NCBI RefSeq assembly: GCF_005144885.1
Contig: NZ_CP039690.1
Location: 5,593,001 to 5,657,000 of the forward strand
Reading direction: 5' to 3'
Length of the DNA stretch: 64,000 nt
Source: Phreatobacter stygius
Lineage (GTDB): Bacteria; Pseudomonadota; Alphaproteobacteria; Rhizobiales; Phreatobacteraceae
The notes under the pieces were generated by a model, which had not been told where the DNA came from, made no database searches, and was given only the letters and a program-made list of their open reading frames with translations. Positions 26,886 to 35,569 of the stretch are shown here, piece after piece. Position numbers and translations under genes: made by a program. Each line of letters starts with the position of its first letter. Positions within the stretch are counted from its first letter, which is position 1.

Positions 26886-27845
26886 CTAAACCGCCGCCTG
26901 CCGCCGCTTTTGCCGCTGCAACTGCTGTTCGCGCAGGAAGATGAACAGGCCAGCGCCGACGATGATCGCGGCTCCGGCCAGCGTCTTGATGTCCGAGACC
27001 TCGCCGAACACCACATAGCCGAACAGAATTCCCCACACGATCAGCGTGTATTGATAGGGCACCACCACCGATGCCGGCGCAAGCTTCAACGCCAGGTTGA
27101 CGCAGAGATTTCCGGCGAGCGAGCCTATGCCGAGCACCGCGAGCAACAGCGCGTCGATCTGGCTCGGCGGTGTCCAGCCCTGCGAGGCCACCATGACGAT
27201 GCCGAAGACCAGCGCCGTGGCCAGCTGCCAGCCCATCAGCACGGCGTTGCTGGTGCCGGCGAGCTTGCGGGTGGCGATCATGAAGCAGGCATAGCTGAAG
27301 CTTCCCGCCAGCGCGCAGAAGGCGCCAAACGACAGGCTGTCACCGGACGGCGACAGCGCCAGCACCACGCCGAAAAAGCCGACGCAGACGGCGCTCCAGC
27401 GCCGCCAGCCGACATGTTCGCCGAGCAGCCAGGGCGACAGCGCCGTCACATAGATCGGGCCGGCCAGGTAATAGGTCATGACACTGGCGAGCGGCAGGGT
27501 GCTCAGCGCCCAGAAGAACAATGAGGCCTCGAGCGTCGACAGGACGCCGCGCAGGACCTGCAGCCAGGGTTTCGGTTGGCTGCGGATCGGCGTGACCCCG
27601 CCGCGGACGATCAAGGGCAGGATGATGCTCAAGCCCACCACCGCGCGCACCAGCATGATCTGGCCGACCGTGAAGGTGCCGAGCAGCCATTTGCCCAGCG
27701 TGTCATTGGCGGCGAACAGGAAGAAGCCGGCCAGCATCATGACGATGCCCAGCGACACGTTCTGCTTTTCGAAGATCTTGCTTTCGAAGATTTTGGCCAG
27801 GATCGCTGCCCTTCGAGCTGACGGCGCGGACGCGCCGGTGCTCAT
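26886..27845 (-). CDS. EamA/DMT-family transporter (RhaT-like permease)
   Basis: A 319-residue inner-membrane protein with ten hydrophobic segments arranged as two EamA repeats. Key stretches are IVMMLAGFFLFAANDTLGKWL at the first helix and YTLIVWGILFGYVVFGEV near the ninth. Members export or import amino acids, sugars or other metabolites (YdcZ/RarD-like). The start ATG 27843-27845 gives a 40-residue basic N-terminus with a tandem KIFESKIFEK; translation from a later start near the first helix is possible. The ligand is unknown. Confidence 0.85.
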   Translation of the reverse strand: MSTGASAPSARRAAILAKIFESKIFEKQNVSLGIVMMLAGFFLFAANDTLGKWLLGTFTVGQIMLVRAVVGLSIILPLIVRGGVTPIRSQPKPWLQVLRGVLSTLEASLFFWALSTLPLASVMTYYLAGPIYVTALSPWLLGEHVGWRRWSAVCVGFFGVVLALSPSGDSLSFGAFCALAGSFSYACFMIATRKLAGTSNAVLMGWQLATALVFGIVMVASQGWTPPSQIDALLLAVLGIGSLAGNLCVNLALKLAPASVVVPYQYTLIVWGILFGYVVFGEVSDIKTLAGAAIIVGAGLFIFLREQQLQRQKRRQAAV

Positions 27846-27939
27846 TGGCCGAGGCCGGGGCCAAACCGCAAGCGGTTCCACGCCGGGGGCGGCATTTCAA
27901 CGCAGGCGAACGAGGGCGAGGCGCGCCGGCCGGCTGGTC

Positions 27940-28215
27940 TCAGCCGGAAACGCCGACTTCCTGTTTGTGCCGCCGCATCCAGGCGGAGGCATAGGAGCAG
28001 AGCGGCACCAGTTCGCGGTTCTCGGCGCGGGCGAGTTCGACGATGCCTTCCATCAGGCGGCCGGCCGCGCCGGTTCCGCGCAAGGGCACGGGCGCCTCGA
28101 CATGGAAGATGACGATCGACGACGGCTCACGCCGGTAATCGGCGAAGACGATCCGGCCGTCGACGGTCAACTCGAACCGGCGGTCGTCGATATTGTCGTG
28201 GATGGCACTGCTCAT
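27940..28215 (-). CDS. Small GNAT-type acetyltransferase (COG2388/YjdJ-like)
   Basis: A 91-residue minimal GNAT-fold protein. RRFELTVDGRIVFADYRRE and VPLRGTGAAGRLMEGIVELARAENRELVPLCSYA match the COG2388 family, including the acetyl-CoA-binding R-G-x-G-x-A loop. The acceptor is not known. ATG 28213-28215 was chosen; a GTG 21 bases upstream is also in frame. It is divergent from the acyl-CoA synthetase gene. Confidence 0.8.
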   Translation of the reverse strand: MSSAIHDNIDDRRFELTVDGRIVFADYRREPSSIVIFHVEAPVPLRGTGAAGRLMEGIVELARAENRELVPLCSYASAWMRRHKQEVGVSG

Positions 28216-28509
28216 GGTCGCTCGGTCCCCGGTCACACCCTTTCATGACCAACGCTGCAGACATGGAGCGCGTTCCGGCCGGGATCAAGAGACAAGCGGC
28301 GCATGCCGGTCGGGCCTGACCTGCGGCTGGGGCAGGGCGCCGCCGGGCCGGATGGCCCGGCGATCGGCGAGCATCGGCCGAACGGCTGGCCCCGTCATGG
28401 CCGGGGGCGTCGCGAACCGCCTTTTCAAGACGAGGCTCGCGCGCGACACTTCGTTCGAGCAGGCCGGTCATCCCTCTGAACGAACCGGCGCCATGGGAGG
28501 TCACGATAC
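28216..28509. other. Divergent 294-bp gap, no gene seen
   Basis: Lies between the start codons of the small acetyltransferase and the acyl-CoA synthetase. It must contain both promoters. I see no convincing hexamers or operator palindrome and no coding pattern. Confidence 0.5.
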
Positions 28510-30096
28510 ATGCCGGCTTTGCCGCCATCACCGGGCCGTGTCGGGCCCTTCGCCGGCCTCGACGTACCCTGGCTTCTCCGGCTGCGTGCCGAGACGCGGC
28601 GCGATCACCCCTTCCTGATCTGGGCGCCCTTCGACCAGCCGGCCCGGACCTGGACCTATGGCGAATTCCACGAGCGGGTCGGCGCGCTTGCCGACGGCCT
28701 GGCCCGGCGCGGCATCAGGCCGGGTGAGTTCGTGCTCGTTCATCTCGACAATTGCATCGAGGCGCTACTCGCCTGGTATGCGCTGGTCGAGCTCGGCGCG
28801 GTGGCGGTCACCACCAACACCCGCTCGGCGCCGGCCGAAATGGACTATTACGCCGACCATTCGCAAGCGGTGGCGGCGATCACCCAGCCTGCCTATGGCG
28901 AACTGGTGGCGCGTTCGTGCAGGAACCTGCGCTGGATCGCGGTCACGGCCCATGATGCCGGGGTGACGCTGGCCCAAGGCCGCGGCACACCAAACACCGA
29001 GAGCTTCGAGGCGCTGTTCGCCGACAGCGCCGATCGGCCGCGACGGCCAGCCGATCCGCTTCATCCCTGCAGTGTGCAATATACCTCCGGCACCACGGCG
29101 CGGCCGAAAGCGGTGCTCTGGACCCATGCCAATGCGCTCTGGGGCGCCAAGGTCAATGCCACGCACGAGGATCTGCGGGCCGACGACGTGCATCTCGTCC
29201 ACCTGCCGCTGTTCCATACCAATGCCCAGGCCTATTCGGTGCTTGCCGCGCTCTGGGTTGGCGCCACCGCCGTCATCCAGCCGCGGTTTTCGGCAAGCCG
29301 GTTCTGGAAGGTCGCGGCCGAACACCGCTGCACCTGGACTTCGGTGGTGCCGTTCTGCGTGCGGGCGCTGATGGAAAACGAAATCCCGAAAAGCCACACG
29401 TTCCGGCTCTGGGGCAGCGCCGTCTCGTCGCCGCCGACCGACGCCATCTTCGGGGTCCGGACCATCGGCTGGTGGGGCATGACCGAGACCATCACCCATG
29501 GCATCATTGGCGACGCCAACCAGCCGAACATTCCGATGTCGATCGGCCGCGCGGCGACCGAATACGAGATCCGGGTGGTCGAGGACGACGGCACCCCGAC
29601 CTCTGTCGGCGGCACCGGCAATCTCCTGATCCGTGGCATTCCCGGCCTGTCGCTGTTCGCGGAATATCTGCACAATGACAAGGCCATGCGGGACAGTTTT
29701 GACGCCGACGGCTGCTTCATCACCGGCGACCGGGTGACGCTCCTGGAACAGGGGTTCATCCGTTTTGCCGACCGCAACAAGGACATGCTGAAGGTGGGCG
29801 GCGAGAACGTCGCGGCCTCCGAGGTCGAGCAGGTCATCCTGACCGTGCCGGGCGTGCGCGAGGCGGCAGTGGTTGCCAAGAAGCACGCCATGCTCGACGA
29901 GGTGCCGGTCGCCTTCATCATCCCGCACGGCGGCACCGCGCAGGCGCCGCCGGCCTTGCAGGACGATATCCTGGTTGCCTGCCGCAAGGCATTGGCCGAT
30001 TTCAAGGTGCCGCGCGAGGTCCATTTGGTCGACGACATGCCGCGCGCGACGCTCGAAAAGATCGCCAAGGCTGAACTGCGCAAGCGGTTGGAGTGA
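28510..30096 (+). CDS. AMP-dependent acyl-CoA synthetase/ligase
   Basis: A 528-residue adenylate-forming enzyme that activates a carboxylic acid to acyl-AMP and then to the CoA thioester. Motifs in order: P-loop YTSGTTARPKAVLWTH, substrate/adenine region GWWGMTETITHG, ITGDRVTLLEQGF, hinge ADRNKDMLKVGGENVAASEVE and the C-terminal catalytic lysine in LEKIAKAELRKR. By overall pattern it is nearest to crotonobetaine/carnitine-CoA ligase or medium-chain ligase types (CaiC/FadK-like). GGAGG lies ten bases ahead of the ATG. No obvious partner genes are adjacent. Confidence 0.9.
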   Translation: MPALPPSPGRVGPFAGLDVPWLLRLRAETRRDHPFLIWAPFDQPARTWTYGEFHERVGALADGLARRGIRPGEFVLVHLDNCIEALLAWYALVELGAVAVTTNTRSAPAEMDYYADHSQAVAAITQPAYGELVARSCRNLRWIAVTAHDAGVTLAQGRGTPNTESFEALFADSADRPRRPADPLHPCSVQYTSGTTARPKAVLWTHANALWGAKVNATHEDLRADDVHLVHLPLFHTNAQAYSVLAALWVGATAVIQPRFSASRFWKVAAEHRCTWTSVVPFCVRALMENEIPKSHTFRLWGSAVSSPPTDAIFGVRTIGWWGMTETITHGIIGDANQPNIPMSIGRAATEYEIRVVEDDGTPTSVGGTGNLLIRGIPGLSLFAEYLHNDKAMRDSFDADGCFITGDRVTLLEQGFIRFADRNKDMLKVGGENVAASEVEQVILTVPGVREAAVVAKKHAMLDEVPVAFIIPHGGTAQAPPALQDDILVACRKALADFKVPREVHLVDDMPRATLEKIAKAELRKRLE

Positions 30097-30157
30097 GGGT
30101 GGAGAGACCGTAAGCCCTCAGCGTAGCCGACCGCAGGGCGAAAAGCGCTGATGAATC

Positions 30158-30183
30158 AACTCTCTCCCAGAGGGAGAGGGTTG
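30158..30183. repeat. REP-like palindrome, copy 1
   Basis: CTCTCCC-AGA-GGGAGAG, extended by flanking AAC/GTT, lies in the 103-bp gap between the convergent acyl-CoA synthetase and LysR genes. The same CTCTCCC/GGGAGAG theme recurs at 35485-35510. Such elements are common in intergenic DNA of Hyphomicrobiales and may act as bidirectional terminators. Confidence 0.55.
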
Positions 30184-30199
30184 ATTTCACTGCTTGCGC

Positions 30200-31105
30200 C
30201 TAGGGCGCATCCTGCCACTTGATGTAATCCCCAAGCCCGGCCACCAGCGCGTCGAACACCACGCGGCAGCGGCGGCTCGAGCGCAGGTCCTCATGCATTG
30301 CCACCCAGGTGTCGAGCGTGAGCTGGAACGCTTCCGGCACCACCAGCACCAGCGCGGGATCGCGCTTGGCGACGCCGATCTGGCAGCCGCCGATACCATA
30401 GCCGGCGCGGATCATGGCGAGCTGGGCGAGGTCGCTGTCGGCGCGCAGGCCGAACAGCGTGCGGTCGAAGCCGGCGACGCGCCGGCTCATGCTGCGGATC
30501 GCCGCGGTCTCCTTGTCGAAGCCGATCAGCGTATGGCCGGCAAGGTCCTCGACGGTGGTCGGCGTGCCCGCGCGGTCGAGATAGCGCCTGTGGGCGTGAA
30601 GCCTGACCTCGATCCGGCCGATATGGCGCGCCACCAGCGCCTCCTGGCGCGGCTTGAACATGCGCACGGCGATATCGGCCTCGCGGCGGATCAGATTTTC
30701 GGCGCTACTCGACAGGGTCAGCTCGATCACCAGCCCCGGATAGCGCTGGCGCAGGGGTGTCAGGATCGGCGGCAGCACTTCGACGCCGATCACCTCGCTC
30801 GCGGCGATCCTGACCACGCCATGCACGGCCTCGCGTTCGCCGGAAGCGGCCCGGACCAGGGCGGCCGTGGTTGCCGCCAGGCTTTCCGCATAGGGCCGCA
30901 GCTGCACGGCCGCATCGGTCGGGGCGAGGCCGTGCTGGGACCGGGTGAACAGCTCCAGGCCGAGCGCCTGTTCGAGCGTGTCGACATGGCGGCCGATGGT
31001 CGGCTGCGCCAGTCCCAGCGTCCGCGCCGCGCCGGAAAGCGAGCCCTCGTCCATGACCGCGAGGAAAGTGCGATAGAGATCCCAGCTCGGGTCGATCTGC
31101 GTCAT
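30200..31105 (-). CDS. LysR-family transcriptional regulator
   Basis: A 301-residue regulator starting MTQIDPSWDLYRTFLAVMDEG with the HTH at about 8-65 (SLSGAARTLGLAQPTIGRHVDTLEQ) and a LysR substrate-binding domain. The start ATG 31103-31105 overlaps a 14-bp perfect palindrome, suggesting autoregulation at translation start or promoter. It is divergent from the NAD(P)-dependent epimerase-like gene 94 bp away, its probable target. A longer open frame upstream runs antisense through that gene and is not real. Confidence 0.9.
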   Translation of the reverse strand: MTQIDPSWDLYRTFLAVMDEGSLSGAARTLGLAQPTIGRHVDTLEQALGLELFTRSQHGLAPTDAAVQLRPYAESLAATTAALVRAASGEREAVHGVVRIAASEVIGVEVLPPILTPLRQRYPGLVIELTLSSSAENLIRREADIAVRMFKPRQEALVARHIGRIEVRLHAHRRYLDRAGTPTTVEDLAGHTLIGFDKETAAIRSMSRRVAGFDRTLFGLRADSDLAQLAMIRAGYGIGGCQIGVAKRDPALVLVVPEAFQLTLDTWVAMHEDLRSSRRCRVVFDALVAGLGDYIKWQDAP

Positions 31106-31117
31106 ACATATATGTAT
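31104..31117. promoter_or_regulatory. Perfect 14-bp palindrome ATACATATATGTAT at the LysR start
   Basis: An ATAC-N6-GTAT palindrome overlaps the LysR start codon, in an A+T-rich island inside G+C-rich DNA. It fits a LysR-type binding site. From here it could repress its own gene and influence the divergent oxidoreductase gene. Confidence 0.5.
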
Positions 31118-31199
31118 AGCATCGGCACGGATTTGGGCAATTTCGTTTAAGTCCCGCCTCTCCCATCTTGTCCTCACAACGGGCCAACGGAGACACGAG

Positions 31200-32162
31200 A
31201 TGGCACACGAGAAGACGGCACTGGTTCTGGGCGCGACCGGCGGTATCGGCGGCGAGGTTGCGCGGCGGCTGGCCGAGCGCGGCTGGCAGGTGCGGGCGCT
31301 GAACCGCGATCCCGCCAAGCTGACCAACGAGGCCAAGGCGGGTATCACCTGGATCGAGGGCGACGCCATGCGCACCGACGATGTCGTGGCAGCCGCCCGC
31401 GGCGCCTCGCTGATCGTCCACGCGGTCAACCCGCCCGGCTACCGGCGCTGGAGCGAATTGGTGCTGCCCATGCTGGAGAGCACCATTGCGGCGGCGCGGG
31501 CCTCCGGCGCGCGCATCGTGCTGCCGGGCACCGTCTATAATTTCGGCCCGGATGCTTTCCCCGAGGTCGACGAGACCTCGGCGCAGAAGCCGGGGACCCG
31601 CAAGGGCGCCATTCGCGTCGAGATGGAACGCCGTCTAGAGGCGGCGTCGGGCGAGGGCGTGCGGACGCTGATTGTCCGGGCCGGCGATTTCTTCGGGCCG
31701 AAGGCTGCCAATAACTGGTTCTCGCAAGGCCTGGTGAAGCCCGGCCAGCCGGTCTCGCGCATTTCCTATCCCGGCAAGCGCGGCACCGGCCACCAATGGG
31801 CCTACCTGCCGGATGTCGCGGAAACCATGGTCCGGCTGATCGAGCGCGAGGGCGCACTGGACGCTTTCGCGGTCTTTCACATGGAAGGCCATTGGGACGC
31901 CGACGGCAGCGAGATGATCGGGGCGATCCGCCGGGCCACCGGCAAGCCGGGGCTGAAGGCCGGCGCTTTTCCCTGGTGGCTCGTCACCCTGGCCTCGCCC
32001 GTCGTGCCGTTGTTCAAGGAAATGGGCGAGATGCGTTATCTCTGGCAGGTGCCTTTGCGCATGGGCAATCAACGGCTCAGGTCGGTGCTTGGCGAAGAGC
32101 CGCATACGCCGCTCGACGCGGCCGTGCGGGCGACGCTCAAGGGGCTCGGCTCGCTCGGCTGA
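31200..32162 (+). CDS. NAD(P)-dependent epimerase/dehydratase-like (atypical/extended SDR) protein
   Basis: A 320-residue Rossmann-fold protein. ALVLGATGGIGGEVARRLAERGW is the dinucleotide-binding motif; IVLPGTVYNFGPDAFPEVDET and TLIVRAGDFFGPKAANNWF are typical of extended/atypical SDRs related to NmrA and NAD-dependent epimerases. The usual YxxxK pair is not obvious, so catalysis is uncertain. It lies between two LysR genes, and either could regulate it; the divergent one has a palindrome next to it. The substrate is unknown. Confidence 0.82.
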   Translation: MAHEKTALVLGATGGIGGEVARRLAERGWQVRALNRDPAKLTNEAKAGITWIEGDAMRTDDVVAAARGASLIVHAVNPPGYRRWSELVLPMLESTIAAARASGARIVLPGTVYNFGPDAFPEVDETSAQKPGTRKGAIRVEMERRLEAASGEGVRTLIVRAGDFFGPKAANNWFSQGLVKPGQPVSRISYPGKRGTGHQWAYLPDVAETMVRLIEREGALDAFAVFHMEGHWDADGSEMIGAIRRATGKPGLKAGAFPWWLVTLASPVVPLFKEMGEMRYLWQVPLRMGNQRLRSVLGEEPHTPLDAAVRATLKGLGSLG

Positions 32163-32237
32163 CCCGGGCGGTCCATGCTAGAAGGGCCGTTCATTCCGCC
32201 CCGCGCGATCCCAAGCCCTTGCGAGCGAGTCCGATCG

Positions 32238-33167
32238 GTGAACACACGCTTTCTCGAAGCCTTCGTCTGGGTGGTCAGGCTCGGCAGTTTCCGCGGAGCC
32301 GCGGAACGGCTGAACCTGACCCAGGCGGCGATTTCGAGCCGCATCGCCTCGCTCGAGGAGGATTTCGGCCAGCGCCTGTTCGATCGTGACCCGCGCGAAC
32401 TCAAACTCACCTCGGCCGGACGCGTGCTGTTGAGCTATGCCGAACGCATGCTCGAAATCGGCCGTGACATGCAGGCCGCGATGCGCACCAATTCGGAGCT
32501 CTCGGGCACCCTGCGCATCGGCGTGGTCGAGACCATTGTGCACACCTGGCTGATTGACTTCCTCAATGCCTTGAAGAGCCGGCATGGGGCGCTCGAGATC
32601 CAGCTGACCGCCGAACCGACGCACCGCCTGCACGACGATCTCAGGCGCGGCCAGCTGGATATCGCGATCCAGACCGACGCGGTGCTCGACGAAACCATCC
32701 GCAACCGCGAGATCGGCCTCATGCCGATGGGCTGGATCGGGCCGCCGTCCGGCGCCGGCGCGGCCAAGACGATGCTGACGCTGGCCGAACTCGCCGAACG
32801 GCCGCTGATCGCCATGACCCGCGGCTCGCAGCCGCATCTCGCCTTGCTCGACACCTGCCGGCGCGAAGGGGTCACGCCGAAGACCATTCATTGCGTCAGT
32901 TCGATCGCCGCGATCATCCGGCTCGCCGGCGCCGGTTTCGGCGCGGCGGTGCTGCCGCTTGCCGCCATTCGCGCTGAGCTCGCCGCCGGTACGCTCTCCA
33001 TCATCCCGTGCACGGCGAGCCTTGGCCCGTTGCGCCTGGTCGTCAGCCACCGCATCGACCCGACCACACGGGCGGCCGAAGTGGTCGCGGCGCTCGCCTC
33101 GGAGGAAGCGCTGAAATTCGCGCTCGACGTCGGCGCGGAGATGGCGACGCCTGCCCGCGAAGGCTGA
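32238..33167 (+). CDS. LysR-family transcriptional regulator
   Basis: A 309-residue regulator. The HTH is at about residues 2-60 (NTRFLEAFVWVVRLGSFRGAAERLNLTQAAISSRIASLEEDF). The effector domain follows, with TLRIGVVETIVHTWLIDFLN. GTG 32238-32240 is chosen because it places the usual LysR N-terminus first; an ATG at 32175 would add 21 unrelated residues. It starts 75 bases after the epimerase-like gene on the same strand and may be co-transcribed with it or with the DUF gene downstream. Confidence 0.88.
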   Translation: MNTRFLEAFVWVVRLGSFRGAAERLNLTQAAISSRIASLEEDFGQRLFDRDPRELKLTSAGRVLLSYAERMLEIGRDMQAAMRTNSELSGTLRIGVVETIVHTWLIDFLNALKSRHGALEIQLTAEPTHRLHDDLRRGQLDIAIQTDAVLDETIRNREIGLMPMGWIGPPSGAGAAKTMLTLAELAERPLIAMTRGSQPHLALLDTCRREGVTPKTIHCVSSIAAIIRLAGAGFGAAVLPLAAIRAELAAGTLSIIPCTASLGPLRLVVSHRIDPTTRAAEVVAALASEEALKFALDVGAEMATPAREG

Positions 33168-33268
33168 CGCGGAAAATTCTATCGCCAGCCATCAAAATTC
33201 CCCGTTTGACCCTGGCCCGGCCGGATATCGATATGGCAGCCCATGTTGCCAGTCTATCGAGAGTGCAA

Positions 33269-33937
33269 ATGGCTGATCAAACGAATTGCCCGGGCTTGCT
33301 ATTCGTATGGACCGATATCGATCCGCTGTTCGAGGCTGATTTCAACAAATGGTATGACCGCGAACACGTGGAAGAACGTATCGCGATCAGGGGCTTCGTG
33401 GTCGGAACCCGCTATATTTCCAGCCAGGCGCCGCGCAAATACCTCGGCCTCTACAGGACCGAGAACCTAGATGTCTTCAAGAGCGCGGATTATCGCCAGG
33501 CCTTCGAGCACCAGACCGCCTGGTCGGTGACCAATTTCGGCCGGATGCGCAACGCGTTCCGGAGGGTCTGCGCGATCACGGCGGAGACCGGCATCGGCGC
33601 CGGCACCTGGCTCGCCATCATCCGGCTCGGCCGCCAGGCGACGCCGGTCGATCTCCTGACGCTGGCCGATCTCGGCCGCACCGTGTCGAACATCGACGGC
33701 GTGATCGCCACCCGCCTGCTCGAGCCGGATCCGGAGCTTTCGACACCGCTGCCGGCCGAGCCGGCGGAGAACCGCCTCCTTGATCCGATCCTGCTGATCG
33801 AAGGGACATCGGAGCCCGCGGTGTCCAATGCCTCGCGCCTGGTCACCGAGCAGATGGGCATCCCGGCCGCGGAGATCGCCACCATGCAGATGATGTGGCG
33901 CCTGCAATCGACTGAAATCCGCCGTCAGGCCGCATGA
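33269..33937 (+). CDS. Dimeric alpha/beta-barrel protein (EthD/DUF4286-like)
   Basis: A 222-residue protein whose first part, LLFVWTDIDPLFEADFNKWYDREHVEERI followed by GFVVGTRYISSQAPRKYLGLYRTE, resembles EthD or DUF4286 ferredoxin-like domains; a second similar half follows (TWLAIIRLG onward). Such folds are found in small catabolic enzymes and stress proteins. ATG 33269 is preferred over 33233 on family length. It follows a LysR gene and precedes an MHS transporter. The function is unknown and the DUF assignment is from memory of the pattern. Confidence 0.6.
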   Translation: MADQTNCPGLLFVWTDIDPLFEADFNKWYDREHVEERIAIRGFVVGTRYISSQAPRKYLGLYRTENLDVFKSADYRQAFEHQTAWSVTNFGRMRNAFRRVCAITAETGIGAGTWLAIIRLGRQATPVDLLTLADLGRTVSNIDGVIATRLLEPDPELSTPLPAEPAENRLLDPILLIEGTSEPAVSNASRLVTEQMGIPAAEIATMQMMWRLQSTEIRRQAA

Positions 33938-34158
33938 GGGCAGGGCTGCTCGCCGATCCGGCTGCCCGACAGGCCAGACGGCGTGTCGATCGGGCTGGTA
34001 CCGGCCGGCCAAGGAGCGACTGACCGCTTGGGCGGCCAAGGCTCGGCCGATCCGCCAGGCCACATCTTCGTCACGAGTTCAGGTCAAGGGGCCGCAGCGC
34101 TCCGCCGGCAAAGCCATGGCGTCCGACAGGCATGGGAACAATCCAGAGGGAGAACCAA

Positions 34159-35463
34159 ATGACGGCCATCACGGCGACCGAGCAACTGCCCGAGAGCCCC
34201 GACATGCGCAAACTGGCCTCCGCCAGTCTGATCGGGACAACCCTCGAATGGTATGAGTTCACCATCTACAACACGATGGCTGCGCTGATCTTCAACAAGG
34301 TGTTCTTTCCCTCCTTCGACCCGCTGGTCGGCATTATCCTGGCCTTCTCCACCTATGCCGTGGGTTATGTCTCCAGGCCGTTCGGCGGCGTCATCTTCGG
34401 GCATCTCGGCGACAAGCTCGGCCGGCGCTTCGTGCTGGTGGCGACCCTCGTGCTAATGGGCGTGACGACCCTGCTCATGGGCCTCCTGCCGACCTATGAG
34501 ACGATCGGCGTGATGAGCCCGATCCTGCTGGTCGCGCTGCGTTTCGTGCAAGGCGTGGCGCTCGGCGGCGAATGGGCCGGCGCGGTGCTGCTGTCGGTCG
34601 AGCACGGCCGCCAGGACCGGCGCGGCCTCAACGCCTCCTGGACCCAGATGGGGCCTTCCGCCGGCACGCTGATCGCGACCGCCGTCATCGCGCTCGTCAC
34701 CTTCGGCCTGTCGGACCAGGATTTCCTCGCCTGGGGCTGGCGCATCCCCTTCATCCTCAGCGTCGTCCTGGTGATCTTCGGCCTGTGGATCCGCCGCGGC
34801 GTCGACGAGACGCCGATGTTCAAGCAGATGGAAGAGCACAACACCAAGGCCGAGGCGCCGATCGGCGAGGTGCTGAGCCAGCACTGGCGCCGCCTGATCG
34901 TCGCCGGTGGCGTGCGCATTGGCTCGGACGTGCTCTATGCCCTCGTCGTGGTGTTCATCCTGACCTATGTCACGCAGGTCTTGAACCTGCCGCGTTCGCT
35001 GGCCTTGACCGCCGTGCTCGTCGGCGCCGGCTTCAACGCGGCCGCCGTGCCGCTGTTCGGGCTGCTCTCCGACAAGATCGGCCGGCGGCCGGTCTATGCG
35101 CTCGGCGCCATTGGCGGCATCGTCTGGGCCTTCGCCTTCTTCGTCCTGCTCGACACCCGGGAGCCGCTGATGATCGTGCTGGGCGCGACCGTCGGCCTGC
35201 TGTTCCATGCCGCCATGTATGGTCCGCAGGCGGCCTTCATCGTCGAGCAGTTTCCGACCCATGTCCGCTACAGCGGCTCGTCGCTGGCCTATACCTTTGC
35301 CGGCGTGGTCGGCGGCGGCTTCGCGCCGCTGATCATCGCCGCGCTGTTCCAGCACTATGGCAGCACCACGGCGATTTCGCTCTATGTGGTGGCGGCCCTG
35401 GCGATCACGCTGACCATGCTGGCCGTGGCGCGTGAAACCTCCCGCGATCACCTCAACGAGTGA
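34159..35463 (+). CDS. MFS transporter of the metabolite:H+ symporter (MHS) family
   Basis: A 434-residue inner-membrane symporter with twelve predicted helices and normal family length. Key motifs are GTTLEWYEFTIYNTMAALIF, GHLGDKLGRRF and FVQGVALGGEWAGAVLL. ATG 34159 follows GAGGGAG with six bases spacing. It lacks the long loop of the other MHS transporter at 23.4 kb. The MHS family carries organic acids, betaines and shikimate; the solute here cannot be deduced. It precedes an NHL-repeat protein by about 106 bp that contain a REP-like palindrome. Confidence 0.9.
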   Translation: MTAITATEQLPESPDMRKLASASLIGTTLEWYEFTIYNTMAALIFNKVFFPSFDPLVGIILAFSTYAVGYVSRPFGGVIFGHLGDKLGRRFVLVATLVLMGVTTLLMGLLPTYETIGVMSPILLVALRFVQGVALGGEWAGAVLLSVEHGRQDRRGLNASWTQMGPSAGTLIATAVIALVTFGLSDQDFLAWGWRIPFILSVVLVIFGLWIRRGVDETPMFKQMEEHNTKAEAPIGEVLSQHWRRLIVAGGVRIGSDVLYALVVVFILTYVTQVLNLPRSLALTAVLVGAGFNAAAVPLFGLLSDKIGRRPVYALGAIGGIVWAFAFFVLLDTREPLMIVLGATVGLLFHAAMYGPQAAFIVEQFPTHVRYSGSSLAYTFAGVVGGGFAPLIIAALFQHYGSTTAISLYVVAALAITLTMLAVARETSRDHLNE

Positions 35464-35484
35464 TCGGCAGGAGACCCGTGCTTC

Positions 35485-35510
35485 ACCTCTCTCCCTCATC
35501 GGGGAGAGGT
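35485..35510. repeat. REP-like palindrome, copy 2
   Basis: ACCTCTCTCCC pairs with GGGGAGAGGT (one-base bulge) around TCATC in the gap before the NHL-repeat gene. It shares the CTCTCCC/GGGAGAG core with 30158-30183 and may serve as terminator of the MHS transporter gene. Confidence 0.55.
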
Positions 35511-35569
35511 GGCGGCCGGGGGCGGGGGACCGCTACAAGGGTTGCGAACGATCTCGCAAGGGGGCGGCC

